Source of the DNA: Amaurobius ferox
Lineage: Eukaryota > Arthropoda > Arachnida > Araneae > Amaurobiidae
NCBI GenBank assembly: GCA_951213105.1
Contig: OX578145.1
Coordinates: 12,716,707 to 12,780,706, forward strand
Length of the DNA stretch: 64,000 nt
Reading direction: 5' to 3'
Shown: positions 34,163 to 45,850 of the stretch, piece after piece
Position numbering within the stretch: position 1 is the first letter of the stretch
Layout: the number at the start of each line of letters is the position of its first letter
Position numbers and translations under genes: made by a program
Notes under the pieces: model-generated
The model's input: the letters and a program-made list of their open reading frames with translations, nothing else
Database searches by the model: none
What the model was told of the DNA's origin: nothing

Positions 34163-35160
34163 TCTGATGTGGGCAGCACATGACTTTCCTTATATAATGC
34201 AATGAATTTACAACTTTTACAGTAAAAAAAAAATAGATTATTTTTATAGTAGTTGTTTATATTCTTTCCAAGATATTGAATTTTCGTCAATGAGTCGTCA
34301 TTTTCCATGTCGTCATCATCAATGAGACGTCATTGATTTAGCGTCATTTTTATCCATTTGGTGCATTTTTCGTTAATTTAGCAACATTTAACGAAAAACA
34401 AATTTAGCAACATTTAACGAGGCAAGTCGCCAAGTTGGCGACATTCCACCAAATTTGTCGCCAAAATCTCGCCAAGCGTTATGGCCCAAGAAATAAGTTA
34501 TTCTTACAGCAGATAAATGTATATTGGCGTTCAAATACAAAAGTATTACTCAAAGTATCTTTTTTCATGAATGAAACGAGCTAGATCCACGAGAATGATG
34601 TCACCCACTTTATCGCATGGTATTACATATGAAAAGTGAATATGTTTCTCAATAGGAAATATATTTTTTTTATTTTATATGACTTTTTGACAATTTTTTT
34701 GAAAAATGTACAATATCTCAAGAACGGTTCATGTTACCGTTCTAAAATTAATGTCAATCGTTTTCTAATGAAAAATTACATAAGAAATGTCTATTTGCGT
34801 AACTTTATTAGAGGTTTTAATTTTTTGACGATTTTTTCAAAATTTCACTTGGAAATTTAGGGGGGGGGGGGGGGTTCTGAACATCCAAATGCGTATTAAA
34901 ACAATAGGCTTCCAATGTTTACGGATTGTGATTTTTGTACCAAATTTCGTTCGAATCGGTCCATTCGTTCGTCAGTTATCGTCTCCACAGACTCACTGAC
35001 ACACACACACATGCTTTCACACACACACACAGACATCACTTCAAAAATGTTTGATTCGTGATCAGGGATGCTTGAAACGTGCTCTCCCGTCGAAAACGCT
35101 AATTCGAATTTTCGACCCCTGTCACAATACCTTCCTTATACATTATTGTATATAAGGAAA
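34163..35160 (+). mobile_element. Helitron-like non-autonomous element (copy 3)
   Basis: It has the same start (TCTGATGTGGGCAGCACATG), core and terminal hairpin as copies 1 and 2. It differs by a local duplication (GTCGTCAT / GAGACGTCATTGA at about 34308-34345 and AACATTTAACGA twice at 34381-34420) and a G run (34860-34874). Its 3' end abuts the hAT-like element at 35169. Confidence 0.7.
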
Positions 35161-35168
35161 GTTAAAAC

Positions 35169-35824
35169 CAGAGCAGTAGCCAGGCAGGAGCCAGAGGGGG
35201 GCTGAGTCCCCCCCCCCTCAAGAGGTATACTCAGCCCCCTCTGATGGAAATATTTAATCTTTTGTGGGGTATGAAATGTCATACAACATGTCATCCAAAT
35301 TTTGCGAAAAACTGCTTTTTCGGAATTTTTTGTAAACTTCGTTTTGTATAGCACAGGTTTTTTCGTTGCTGAATTTGTGGTTATATTGATAATCATCAAT
35401 TTTTATAAATATTTAATTCAAAAATATTCAATAAAGTTTTATAAATTAAATTAAGAATATAGTATTTAGGGTACTTTTGTATTATTGCTTGTTTCACCGT
35501 TATACATTGAAAACTGTTGAGCAGTTATATAGATGAGTCAGTAGTTATATAGAATACTACATCATCACGTTATACATTATCAACTGATAAGTAATTACAG
35601 TCAATTTAATATCATATGTGATATAATACATTTAATTATAATTAAAATATTTTTTTAAAGCAGTAATTTATTAAAAACTAAAATTTAACATTTTCGTGCA
35701 TTTCACTCCGCCCCCCCCCCCCCCCCCCAAATGTTTTTCTAGGAAGACCCTCCTTCAAGGCTGTTGAACCCCCCATGAATTTCACTCCACTCCCTCTTGG
35801 ATTACATTTCTGTCTACGGCCCTG
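35169..35824 (-). mobile_element. hAT-like non-autonomous element (copy 1)
   Basis: The outer ends CAGAGCAGTAGCCAGG (left) and, on the other strand, CAGGGCCGTAGACAGA (right) form imperfect TIRs. G- or C-runs lie just inside each end (35205-35220, 35712-35729). The AT-rich middle matches the inverted element at 60705-61280. The 8-bp flanks GTTAAAAC and AGGAAAAC agree only in part. No protein. Confidence 0.6.
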
Positions 35825-36304
35825 AGGAAAACTTAAGCAATGTATTTAAACACAAATAAGGCAAAAATTACTGGTACTGCATTTTGTCTTATTTGTGCTT
35901 AATATAAATACGTTACAAATTTTTTTTTATCCTTTGCACAAAGTGTTTTAACTTAATGATTTCTTTATAAATGTTTAAAAAATCTTTAATTGTATAAGAA
36001 GACTGGTTGAGATTAAACCAAAGGTTCGTTATATACGAAAGATCGCTATATCTCAACTTCACTATAGCGGGGTTCGAGTGTAATAATAATAATAACAAGA
36101 AGTTAATTAAGACGCCTTCATATAGTAGCAAGTGGTGTGTACATTTCATTTTCGACAAAATTATTAAGCGTTTTTATATTCTTTTGAAAATTTATTTTGT
36201 ACAATTATACGAATTTTTTAAAGAAACGGAAGTGAAGTGGAAATCCTTTATAAACTCCCCAAGCCTTCTGGAACATAATGCTGAATGTATATTCAAACTT
36301 TGCC
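35825..36304. other. Non-coding DNA with a pogo-type fragment
   Basis: Positions about 36023-36080 (GGTTCGTTATATACGAAAGA, CACTATAGCGGGGTTCGAGT) look like the end of a pogo/Tigger-type DNA transposon. Only one end is seen. No gene. Confidence 0.4.
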
Positions 36305-36480
36305 TATAGTCAATTCTGAAAAATAGATGTTACAAATATAAGGTTGTCGTGTATAGAGTCTATTTTTATTACAAATTTTCACTTCAGACCATTTTATTTT
36401 CATATTTGCTCTACAGATCATTTTCAATAAATGATCAATCTCTGGTATTTATAATACAAGTAAATTAAAATTCTTAAATT
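36305..36480 (+). repeat. Interspersed repeat, inverse of 17437-17560
   Basis: The blocks CTTCAGACCATTTTA, GCTCTACAGATCATTTTCAA and TAAATGATCAATCTCTGG correspond to the reverse complement of 17437-17545. Both copies neighbour (TA)n tracts. Confidence 0.6.
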
Positions 36481-36502
36481 CTTAATATATATAATATATA
36501 TA

Positions 36503-36760
36503 GATTGCATAAAACACGTGGTTAAAATATTATGCAATCATAAAAACAACGGATTTTAGTATATCTGTCTAGAATGTGCCCCTGAAGACGTTTCTGGCAG
36601 ATATACTATTCTTTAATATATTTTCCTAGTAATGGCCTCTCCGTGCTCTGCTTTTCCGGCCCTTCCTCGTTGCTTTTTGCTATTCACTACACGCTTTTAT
36701 ATTGCACGCGGTTTGATACTGTGATTACTGATTCACACTCCTGCACTTTTGTATTAGTTA

Positions 36761-36813
<53 letters not shown>

Positions 36814-37078
36814 TAAAATAACAAAAACTAAAGTGCAAGAGTGTGAATCAGTAACCACAGTATCTAACCGCGAGCAAAATAAAAGCGTGTGTGAAAAGCA
36901 AAAAGCAACGAGGAAGGGCCGAAAAAGCAGAGCACGGAGAGGCCAGGACATGGAAAATATATTAAAAAATAGTATATCTGCCAGAAACGTCTTCAGGGGC
37001 ACATTCTAGACAGATATACTAAAATCCGTTGTTTCTATGATTGCATAAAAACACGTGGTTAAAATATTATGCAATCTG
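36503..37078. repeat. Foldback structure: 265-bp inverted arms around (TA)n
   Basis: The arms are about 36503-36766 and 36812-37078. They share in mirror order a GATTGCATAAAACACGTGG start, AGTATATCTGTCTAGAATGT, GACGTTTCTGGCAGATATAC, GCCTCTCCGTGCTCTGC, CCTTCCTCGTTGCTTTTTGC and CTGATTCACACTC, with about 10% differences. The centre is a (TA)n of about 44 bp. The outer 36 bp of each arm contain GATTGCAT...ATGCAATC, a smaller palindrome. No coding capacity. It may be two inverted copies of a terminal repeat flanking a TA array, as in the 4.7-5.3 kb hairpin. Confidence 0.8.
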
Positions 37079-37136
37079 TGCCCAACAACGGAATAACAGA
37101 AAAAAACCAAATAGGATAAATTCAATTATATAACAT

Positions 37137-37139
<3 letters not shown>

Positions 37140-37194
<55 letters not shown>
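37140..37194. repeat. (TA)n microsatellite
   Basis: A pure TA tract that meets the left edge of the family-2 repeat. Confidence 0.97.
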
Positions 37195-37899
<705 letters not shown>

Positions 37900-38165
37900 T
37901 CACTTTATTCCATTTATTCAATTCTCAACTTCATGGGAGCTAGAGAAGGCCTAGCTCATCGTGCTACACTTGGTTTCCGTTTTGCAAATTTTTACCTTTA
38001 TCTTCAGTTTACAAGCTATTTACTTTGATATTGCTCGGGTATATATTACAAGTAATCATAAAAAATCTTCAATTATATATATATATATAAATTTTTTAAT
38101 TGGAAGTGATATATATAGGACCGGAAGTGAAAATTCTTAGTAAGTTCTTCCACCCCCTTTGTAGA

Positions 38166-38551
38166 GGGGCCAACGGCCGTACCGTGCTGAAAACACCGGT
38201 TCTCGTTAGATCACCGAAGTGAAGCAGCATCGGGCGCGGTTAGTACTTGGTGGGTGACCACCTCGGAACGCCGCGTGCTGTTGGCCATCTCGGGTGCGGT
38301 ATCCCCGTGGTTTGCGCGCTAGATTTGCACGTTGCCACAAATGCCGCCGTGTTCATGCGGAGTACGATCACGTTAAACATGTGGGTCCGTAAGTCCTTCC
38401 GAGAGGTTGGTGGTAGGGGAAGGAGGGTACGGTCCCTGTGGATGCCTCCCCCACTGGGTTCCGGTCTAAATTGGGTGGCACTTCCCGGCCGTCCATACAG
38501 TTACCTTACACCTTTCTGGTAGGTCGGACGGTCTGGGTCTCAACAACAACA
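38166..38551 (+). mobile_element. SINE with 5S-rRNA-derived head (copy 7)
   Basis: The 5S-like head covers 38169-38285. It is followed by GGTATCCCCGTGGTTTGCGC, the shared body and the (CAA)n tail. A 14-bp TSD ACCCCCTTTGTAGA is exact at 38152-38165 and 38552-38565. The sequence is nearly identical to copies 1 and 5, which implies recent spread of one subfamily. Confidence 0.93.
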
Positions 38552-38565
38552 ACCCCCTTTGTAGA

Positions 38566-39179
38566 ATATGATGATGAATCCATGTCAATCATCATTTATT
38601 CTATATTTATGGCGAATCCTGAGAAATAGATGTTTCAAGGTAAATTTTTGAACCAAAAGTGGAAAAGGAACCAGAAATGGTATTCCTCAGGAAACTACCT
38701 AACCCCCACAAGAATTTGAGCACTAAATCCATTTCAGTTATCCTCTAATCTCTATCTGGAGTCAGTTTTGAGAAATAGATGTTTAAAAAAAAATGAAAAA
38801 AATTTGAAAATTAGAAATTTAGGAAATGAAAAATGTACCGGAAGTGGAAATCCATAGTGAATTCTCCTATTATCAGGAACAACGAGGCGGGGAAGGGGGC
38901 GAGGTTGGAGCCCCGGGTCCGGTCTCGTCAGAGGGGCCCAATACATTTTCTTCATTTCCCGATATGATTTCAACTTTCCCGCTCGAATAGCAACACACAT
39001 CCCTAATTTTTATTATCGTCACGATGAGAAATCACCAGGAACAAGAACCACTGGAATCATCACTACCACACATCCACAACCATATATTATAATAAATAAA
39101 CGCATCATAAAATAATAAATACATTTAATGCCAGTTTTTACAAAATAATATCTGCGTCTGAAAAGGACGAGCATTTTTC
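38566..39179. other. Non-coding DNA, no gene seen
   Basis: Two 'gagaaatagatgttt' words (38620, 38770) and 'ggaagtggaa' words (38655, 38838) suggest a decayed tandem repeat. A GC-rich patch lies at 38880-38940. No gene. Confidence 0.4.
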
Positions 39180-40080
39180 TGCATGATAAATTTATTTGAT
39201 AAACGATCTCGAGAACGGTTAATGCTAGCATTCTAAGGTTTATATTAATTACGATTAATATAAACCTTAACCGTTTTCTAATTAAAGATTTCATATGAAA
39301 TTATTATTTAATTAACAACAATCGAAAACCTAATTTTTAAAGTTTATTAAAACTTATTGCAATATCTCAAGAAAGGTTCACGCTAGCGTTTTAAAGTTTC
39401 TATAATTCGTTTTATAATGAAAATTACGTCTCAAATCTTATCATTATTGAAAGTGCTAATTTTTTTAATAATAACTTTTTTAATATATTTTTTTCAAAAA
39501 TTCACTCGTAAGTTGAAAGAGGGGGGGGGGGTTGAACATTTAATCCCATTTAAATCACTAATTAATTCACTGATTGTAATAATCGTGTTAAATTATATTC
39601 GAAACGTTCCATTCGTTCGTGAGATATCGCTTCCACAGACTCGCGGACGCGTACCCACTAGCATACATACACACACACTAATATACATACACACTACATA
39701 CTTTTTTGTAGTATACATACACCCTAACATACATACATACATACATACTAACATACATACACACGCAGACACTACATACACAGACACATACTACATACAT
39801 ACACTCATACTAAATCACATTTAAAATCAATAAGATTCCAGTATTCATGGATTGCAATATCTGTACCAAATTTCGTTAGAAGCGCCCCATTCGTTCGTGA
39901 GATATCGCTCTTTCTCTCTCTTACACACACCCACCCACACATATCACTCCAAAAACGTTCGCTTCGCGTTCAGGAATGCTTCAAAATCAAACGTGCTCTG
40001 CTGAAGAAAACTTCATTGGACTTTTTAATCCCATCACAATCATTTCCCTATACATTATACTATGTATGTAGGGAAAGTAA
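39180..40080 (+). repeat. Diverged Helitron-like relative
   Basis: It shares CTCGAGAACGGTTAATGCTA, AATATCTCAAGAAAGGTTCA, the CA/TACA microsatellites (39660-39810), TTCGTTCGTGAGATATCGC, a segment with TCACTCCAAAAACGTTCG, and a closing hairpin TTTCCCTATACATTA...TGTAGGGAAAGTAA with the copies at 18, 32 and 34 kb. The 5' end is not clear. Confidence 0.55.
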
Positions 40081-41445
40081 AAAATACATGAACTATCATA
40101 TGTTTTCTTATCCTTTCTTAAATTACCTGGCGACCAAATTAAATCAAATACCTGAAATTCTCAACATTCATTAATGAGATGTTCTTTTTTCCTTTTCTAT
40201 TTTTACTTTTTCTTTTTGAACGTTTCATACTAAGAACTTGTTATACACCCTGATACATCAGTGGTTCTACTGATGGAGTTAGAAAGAAGGACATAAAACT
40301 CCAATGGAGGAAAAGCTTAAAAATATCATAATAATTCTTTGAAAAATATATTTAGGTCGCTAGTGTTAGTGAAATCCCACTTGTTTTCACGCGACAAAAC
40401 AGGGCTGAATGTTTCGTACATGCATTTTTGATTATTTTTAAAGTAATAAGGTAAGTAATAAATTACAAGTAATAAAGTTATATAAGTATTAAAATTATAA
40501 GGTAAGTAATAAGGTAAAGTAATCAATTTTTAAAGTAAAAGTAATAAGGATTTTTTTCCAAGTTGTAATACAGGGTACACAACATATGGAAATAAAATAT
40601 AACAAAAATAAAATGAAATATGCAGAAAAAAATTGTTTGGTTTCTAATTTGTTGCATTGCACTGAAAAAAAAAATTCAGCAAAATTAACAATATAAATAA
40701 ATTTTAAATTCAGTATGAGCTTTTTGTTATAGAAATAGATACAATAAAGGTAACTTATCCTACCCCAGTGTTAACTGAATTATTGTCTCAAATCATTTTG
40801 ACGTTATCCTAAAGTTTTAACTTTTTCCTTTATCTGCATGGTCCTACAAGCATGTACCTTTTATCTCCTTGTATGTATAAGATCTATGGTTTTAATTAAA
40901 GAGCACTTATCAGATCCTAATCCCTTATCGAGGGATTCAATTATCACTGCCCTCCCAATTGCACGGCTGCCCCCCATTTAAATAGGCTTCCTAGAAGGTT
41001 GGTCCATTAAATTTAACGATATCTTCTAGGTCAAATCAAATCATCTTGAGATTTCCATGAAATGAGTTAAACTTACTCTAATTGATAGCAAAGATAATCC
41101 GGGTAATTTTCAGTAAGATTAAACAGAACTCTAATAATTTCCTTTGTACCAGAATATCGAAATTTGATTATTTGTAGGGAAATTTTTGTGTTGGACACAT
41201 TCTATTCTATTTTATTATTATTATTATTTTTATTTATTTTGCATTTTAATTTATTTTAACATTGAAATTTTTCTATCGCTAGTAATTAACCCGTCAAAGA
41301 CGAGGAAACTAGCCCTTGAAAAATTTAGGCTACAACTTGTTTTTAAAACTTTTCATTTTTGTTTATCTATGTATAGTGCTTAGTGTCTAAAATAGTCATC
41401 TCAATTGAAAATTGGCTCACTTAAGTTCTGCCCTGTGATAGAGTT
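40081..41445. other. AT-rich DNA, no gene seen
   Basis: A local run of 'aagtaataaggtaagtaat'-like units lies at about 40440-40555. Nothing coding is recognised. Confidence 0.45.
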
Positions 41446-41920
41446 AGCCTTTTATGCCTCCGGTAGGGACATCCGGAGGGTTCAAAATGACTTTATCCTC
41501 TCCCCCATTTTGTCCACTCTGGGGGAAAAATAAAAAATCCGGCACCTTTAGATTCGGTTCCGTGGCCGATACTATAAGTATACAAAAAAATTATCCTTTT
41601 AAATTAATTCTTCCTTTACTGCATGGAGGTCTTGAAAATCGTTAAAATAAACCCATAATCTCTACTCGGGGAGATAAAAAATTCGACTACGTTAGGAACT
41701 TCCGATTATCGTTTCAATATGTATGAAAAAATTCGACCTTCTAGATCACCAGAGGTCTTCTGGAGGGTCTGAAAACTTTTCTAAAATCCCATTTTCTCCG
41801 CCCCCCAGTAGGGCAAACCGAAACTCATTAGGTTCTATTCAATAATTGAAAGTATAAGTGTGCAAAGATTCAGCCTACTAGATCACCGGGGGGCTTCCGG
41901 ATGGTCTGTAACAATTAAAC
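41446..41920 (+). repeat. Degenerate tandem repeat upstream of hedgehog
   Basis: Three to four related segments contain a TCC(GG/AG)AGGGT(C/T) word and CCATTTT(C/G)TCC. The word CTAGATCACC occurs at 41742 and 41878, followed by GGGGGCTTCCGGATGGTCTG or AGAGGTCTTCTGGAGGGTCTG-like text. The period is about 135-180 bp. It lies about 0.8-1.3 kb upstream of the hedgehog start codon. Confidence 0.5.
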
Positions 41921-42099
41921 ACGTTAGACAATAATATATAGAGAGTGATTTAAAAAAATAATAATTTGCTAAATAAATTTTAAAATGAGAACTCAATTAT
42001 GGCACATGTATGCTTCATCAACTCAAGAGAACATTTCATTTCTCACATTCAACATTTCAAAAAAAAAAAAAAAATTGTGCTCATTAAAAATCAAAATGG

Positions 42100-42710
42100 A
42101 GTTACGCACACTGGTAAGAACATTTGTGAATGGAGAGTCGCGCACAGTGCTCTGCGCATTTTGGCTGTGTGAAGGGGGAGGAGAAAAGTTGTAGCGAGCG
42201 ATAGGAGCCATAAGAAGACGGGGATAGTGGGGTGTGGGGTGGGTGACACATTTTAAGAAGTGAGGCAAGCAAGAGAGGAGAAGGCATTCTAAGAGAAGAT
42301 CGCGTCAACACTTAGTTACCGGACTATCCGGCATTTCATTGAACGGTCCCCTGATTAATGACATATTCGATATTTGTCACTTTGCATCATTACACTTTTA
42401 AATGACAGTCCGCCGGCGAGATCATTTTTTTAAATGCACCTCGCTGAGGCGATTTCTGGACTCAGAATCGAATGGACCGTTGACGCCGAGAGACCATCGG
42501 AAGATGGAAAAACAGTCCTTGTGTGACAGGCCCTGTGCATCGAGGGGGGTCCACAAATACTTGCGATATTAAAAGTTGTATAAAATTTGGATATTGAAAG
42601 GACTCTGCCGGAATCTGCGCTTCGACATCTCTCCGGCATCAACTGATAAACACCTTTGCAGTGGAATCCGCAGCGACAGTCGGTGGTCATCGGTGCGCGG
42701 GAAGGGACTG
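42100..42710 (+). promoter_or_regulatory. Probable hedgehog promoter / 5' UTR region
   Basis: Base composition rises from AT-rich to balanced, then GC-rich, over this stretch, which leads into the hedgehog exon. Positions 42110-42310 are purine-rich on the plus strand (GGGGGAGGAGAAAAG, GGGGATAGTGGGGTG, AAGAGAGGAGAAGG). No TATA box is convincing. The frame is open upstream to an ATG at 42576, but that leader lacks signal-peptide character. A start at 42711 or 42717 places a hydrophobic stretch 20 residues later, so the DNA before it is more likely 5' UTR. Confidence 0.45.
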
Positions 42711-43049
42711 ATGTTAATGCCGAGGCTAGATGCCAGCGGACGGCCAAGATTCCTTCGTGCGGCCGGTGCTTTGGTGATCGCCGTGGTGATTTTGCTCAGC
42801 TCCGGGCCAGCACTGGGTTGCGGGCCAGGCCGGGGTTTCAACCGACGCCGAAGCCCCCGCAAATTGAACGCCTTGGTTTTTAAGCAGCATATTCCTAATG
42901 TATCGGAAAATACCTTAGGGGCAAGTGGACTACCCGAAGGCAAAATTACTAGGGACCATCCTAAGTTTAAAGAACTTGTGCCAAATTATAACGCGGATAT
43001 CATTTTCAAAGACGAGGAAGGAACCGGAGCGGATCGTTTAATGACTCAG
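42711..43049 (+). CDS. hh: Hedgehog, first coding exon (partial gene)
   Basis: It encodes the N-terminus of the secreted Hedgehog morphogen. From the ATG at 42711 (or 42717) come a short basic lead ([12 protein letters not shown]), a hydrophobic signal peptide ([15 protein letters not shown]...), and the mature N-terminus CGPGRG, whose Cys (about residue 37) is the palmitoylation site. The Hedge signalling domain follows, with family-typical [24 protein letters not shown] and [16 protein letters not shown], ending [17 protein letters not shown]. The exon stops at CAG|GTATGT (43049/43050), the phase-0 splice position conserved in hedgehog genes. The rest of the signal domain and the autoprocessing Hint domain must lie beyond the window or remain unseen. 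An upstream in-frame ATG at 42576 would add 45 residues; I judge it unlikely. The protein acts outside the cell on the Patched receptor. Confidence 0.95.
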
Positions 43050-43071
43050 GTATGTCTTTTTATTTATATTG

Positions 43072-43516
43072 ACAGCAGATTTTTCACTTTCGAAACTGTT
43101 GAACTATCATAAACAGAGACGACTTTGTTTCCATTAGAAGGAAATAGCAGTTTTCGAGGGTGAATATTTGATATGACTTTGATTTTAAATAAAGGAACAG
43201 GTTTTTCATATTTGCTCTCAAAACTGTTGAACTATTATAAACAGAGACGACACTGATTTTGTTGCCCCTAAGCATTAAGGGGAGATAGCAGTGTTTTCGA
43301 AGGTGAAAATTGAATATATTTTGATATAACTTTGAATAAAGGAACAGATTTTTCATGTCCATTCTCGAAACTGTTAAACTATTATAAACAGAGACGATTT
43401 TGACTTTGTTGACCCTAAGCAATAATGGGAGACAGTAGTTTTGGAGGGTGAAACACAGAATATATTTTGTTATGACTTTGATTTTGAATAAAGGAACAGG
43501 TTTTTCATATTTTTAA
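43072..43516. repeat. Tandem repeat just inside hedgehog intron 1
   Basis: About three and a half units of 120-145 bp share CGAAACTGTTGAACTAT, ATAAACAGAGACGA, GAGATAGCAGTTTT-type text, GAGGGTGAA, GATATGACTTTGATTTT and AATAAAGGAACAGGTTTTTC. It starts 22 bp after the splice donor. Two units differ by small indels. No coding significance. Confidence 0.85.
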
Positions 43517-45290
43517 ACGGAGATTTTATTTCTTCAATATTTACATGTTGTTAATATGAAAATATTACGGCTTTACTAATACATAACTCGATTAATTTTT
43601 AAACATATGAAGATATGCCATTGATAAAAAAATATATAATAGAGTTCATATTCTGTAAAATTACATTTTAAGTATATTTACCAGAAATATTTTTTAATTT
43701 TTCGTATTAAAGTATGCTATTTAATACCTTTCACTAACTCTAAAACATTAAAAAATATTTTGCAGAAAGTATTTTCCAAAAATCACAAATAAAAAAAAAA
43801 AAATGTTCATTCTTTATTCAATCAACTAAAATTATTTTTTTTTTATAATTTTTTCTTTCATAAAATTGAAAATTTTAAGATTTAGTGCATGCGCACTTAT
43901 TAGTTCAAATTAGTTTGTAAGCAAATAGGAGAATAACTTGTTTTTTTATAATCATGTGGACAGACACAAAAATTTTAGACTGAGAAAATAGAATTTGAAG
44001 AAAAGTCAAACTGTGGGAAATTGCAAATTGTACACAAATGCATTTTTTTTTCTTAGTGCTGTAGGCTTAATTTGCTTAAAATTTTGATGCGGTTTGCTTT
44101 AAATGAATCCTAAATATATAACATATTTTAACAAATTAAATTTGAAAATCGATTTTATGAAGGTTAAAAAGTATCTCTCCTTATAACTAATATTTGTAAC
44201 GTGTGTAACATATATACTGTCCCTGTATATAAATACACTTTTTTCTAGAATCATATTGTGTTTTCTCTTGACTAATATATTTACCTCATCATATCCCATG
44301 TTTGTTACATTATACAATAATTATGGGATATGATTAGCCGCTCCATATATTGATTTGCCGTCCAAAATCAGTGCATTTGTTGCCCTCATAATAAATAGAA
44401 CTGTTGCTTCTACAGAGATAAATTTGATGCTAAGTCAACAATGAACGAAATTAAGTCGTATGCAGAATGTCATTAGCATTCTTTTCGATGCAGTGAAATT
44501 TACATTAGTATTTTAGATTTTAAATGTGTTAACATATTTTCATGACTCACTTTTTGTGTAGGATAGCTTCTTGGAGTATTTAAAATCCTCCTATCTGCCT
44601 TTCGCTTTTCTAAAATGTCTTATTTTGTGTATTTTCTTTTTAATTAAAAGAGATATTTCTTATTGCAATTTATAAATCCCAAACGTTACTCTAAGTAACA
44701 TTTGCTGCCATAAGTCCGAACTAATACGAAGTTAAACAATAATAAATGTCCATTATTATACTAAAAATATTTTTATTTTTTCTGGTATTTAATAAATACG
44801 CAAAAATTTCAGAATAAATATCACATTAACCTTTACAAAAATGCAGCCAGTGGTGTATTCCAGTAGAGGGTGGGAAGTAGGGGGTCCAAGAATGCATATG
44901 ATTTGATAAAATTGTGCAATGCATATATGCGCATTTTTGCATTGTGTAATTGTTTTATAAATATAATAGTGCATTTATAAGACTGCAAATATGTACACAC
45001 ACACTTTATATTTATAAAATGCTAAACAAACACTCTTTTAAATTATGCGAAATTTATTTATTTTATTTATTTACTTTTTTAGATTCAATTAATATTCAAT
45101 AAGGTTTTCCAGATTTTTATATAATTTAATTTTTTATATGTGTTTGATTTTTTTTTTTTTAAATTTATGTGATTTTTGTATTTAGTTTATTTTTTTAAAA
45201 CACCATAGTTTTTAGAAATTATTTAACTTATTATTAAAAATTTTGCTTTACTGTTATGTACAATCGTCTTACTTTACGCCAATTGCAGTA
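43517..45290. other. Intronic AT-rich DNA, no gene seen
   Basis: Taken to be hedgehog intron 1. Small frames have no family motif. No clear repeats. Confidence 0.5.
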
Positions 45291-45291
45291 G

Positions 45292-45850
45292 GGGAAAATG
45301 ACTAATTCCGATTTGCATATCATGTACTTTAAATACGTTTCTTTCTGGAATTCTTTAGGAAAAACAATAAAAAGAAGCTGAAATCATTCAATAGAATAAT
45401 TTGTTATTAATAAATTGATTTTATAATGTCTTAGGAAACTTTCTTCTATTGTCTAATCATTAAATATTAATAAATGGAATTTGTTGCATTCATTTATTAA
45501 TCAATTTGTTTCTATTATATACTATATCAGACACAATAATAATTATTTATAATTATATTTGGTAAATGTAATGGTTCCGTTTTGCATATTATGTATTTTG
45601 AATACAGTGGAATTAGAATTCTTTAGATAATCAAGAAATAGAAGTAAATATCATATAAATGAATATTTAATTATTTATAAAGTGATTTTAGATTGTCTGG
45701 GAACATTTATTTCTAAAATCAATATCACTGATAAATAAAATTGTGAATAAATGTAATATGTAGCATCCATTCATTAATCACTTTACTTCTATTATAAGAC
45801 ACCATGAATAAATAATTATTATTGATTAATTATATTTGATAAATATAATT
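45292..45850. repeat. Two-copy tandem duplication of about 280 bp
   Basis: Unit 1 (45292-45558) and unit 2 (45559-45850) share in order a TTCCG(A/T)TTTGCATAT motif, ATGTA(C/T)TTT(A/G)AATAC, GGAATTCTTTAG / AGAATTCTTTAG, AAAGAAGC / GAAGTAAA, TTGATTTTATAATGTC / TGATTTTAGATTGTC, TTCATTTATTAATCA / TTCATTCATTAATCA and a TAATTATATTTG end. They are diverged by perhaps 20-25%. Confidence 0.8.

Noticed and set aside
36007..36309. 100-codon plus-strand frame with Asn-rich stretch
   Set aside because: No domain, AT-rich composition, and it overlaps a pogo-type transposon remnant and an (AAT)n stretch.
42576..42710. In-frame upstream ATG extending hedgehog by 45 residues
   Set aside because: The added stretch has no signal-peptide character and would bury the real hydrophobic signal; the ATG at 42711 or 42717 fits the family better.
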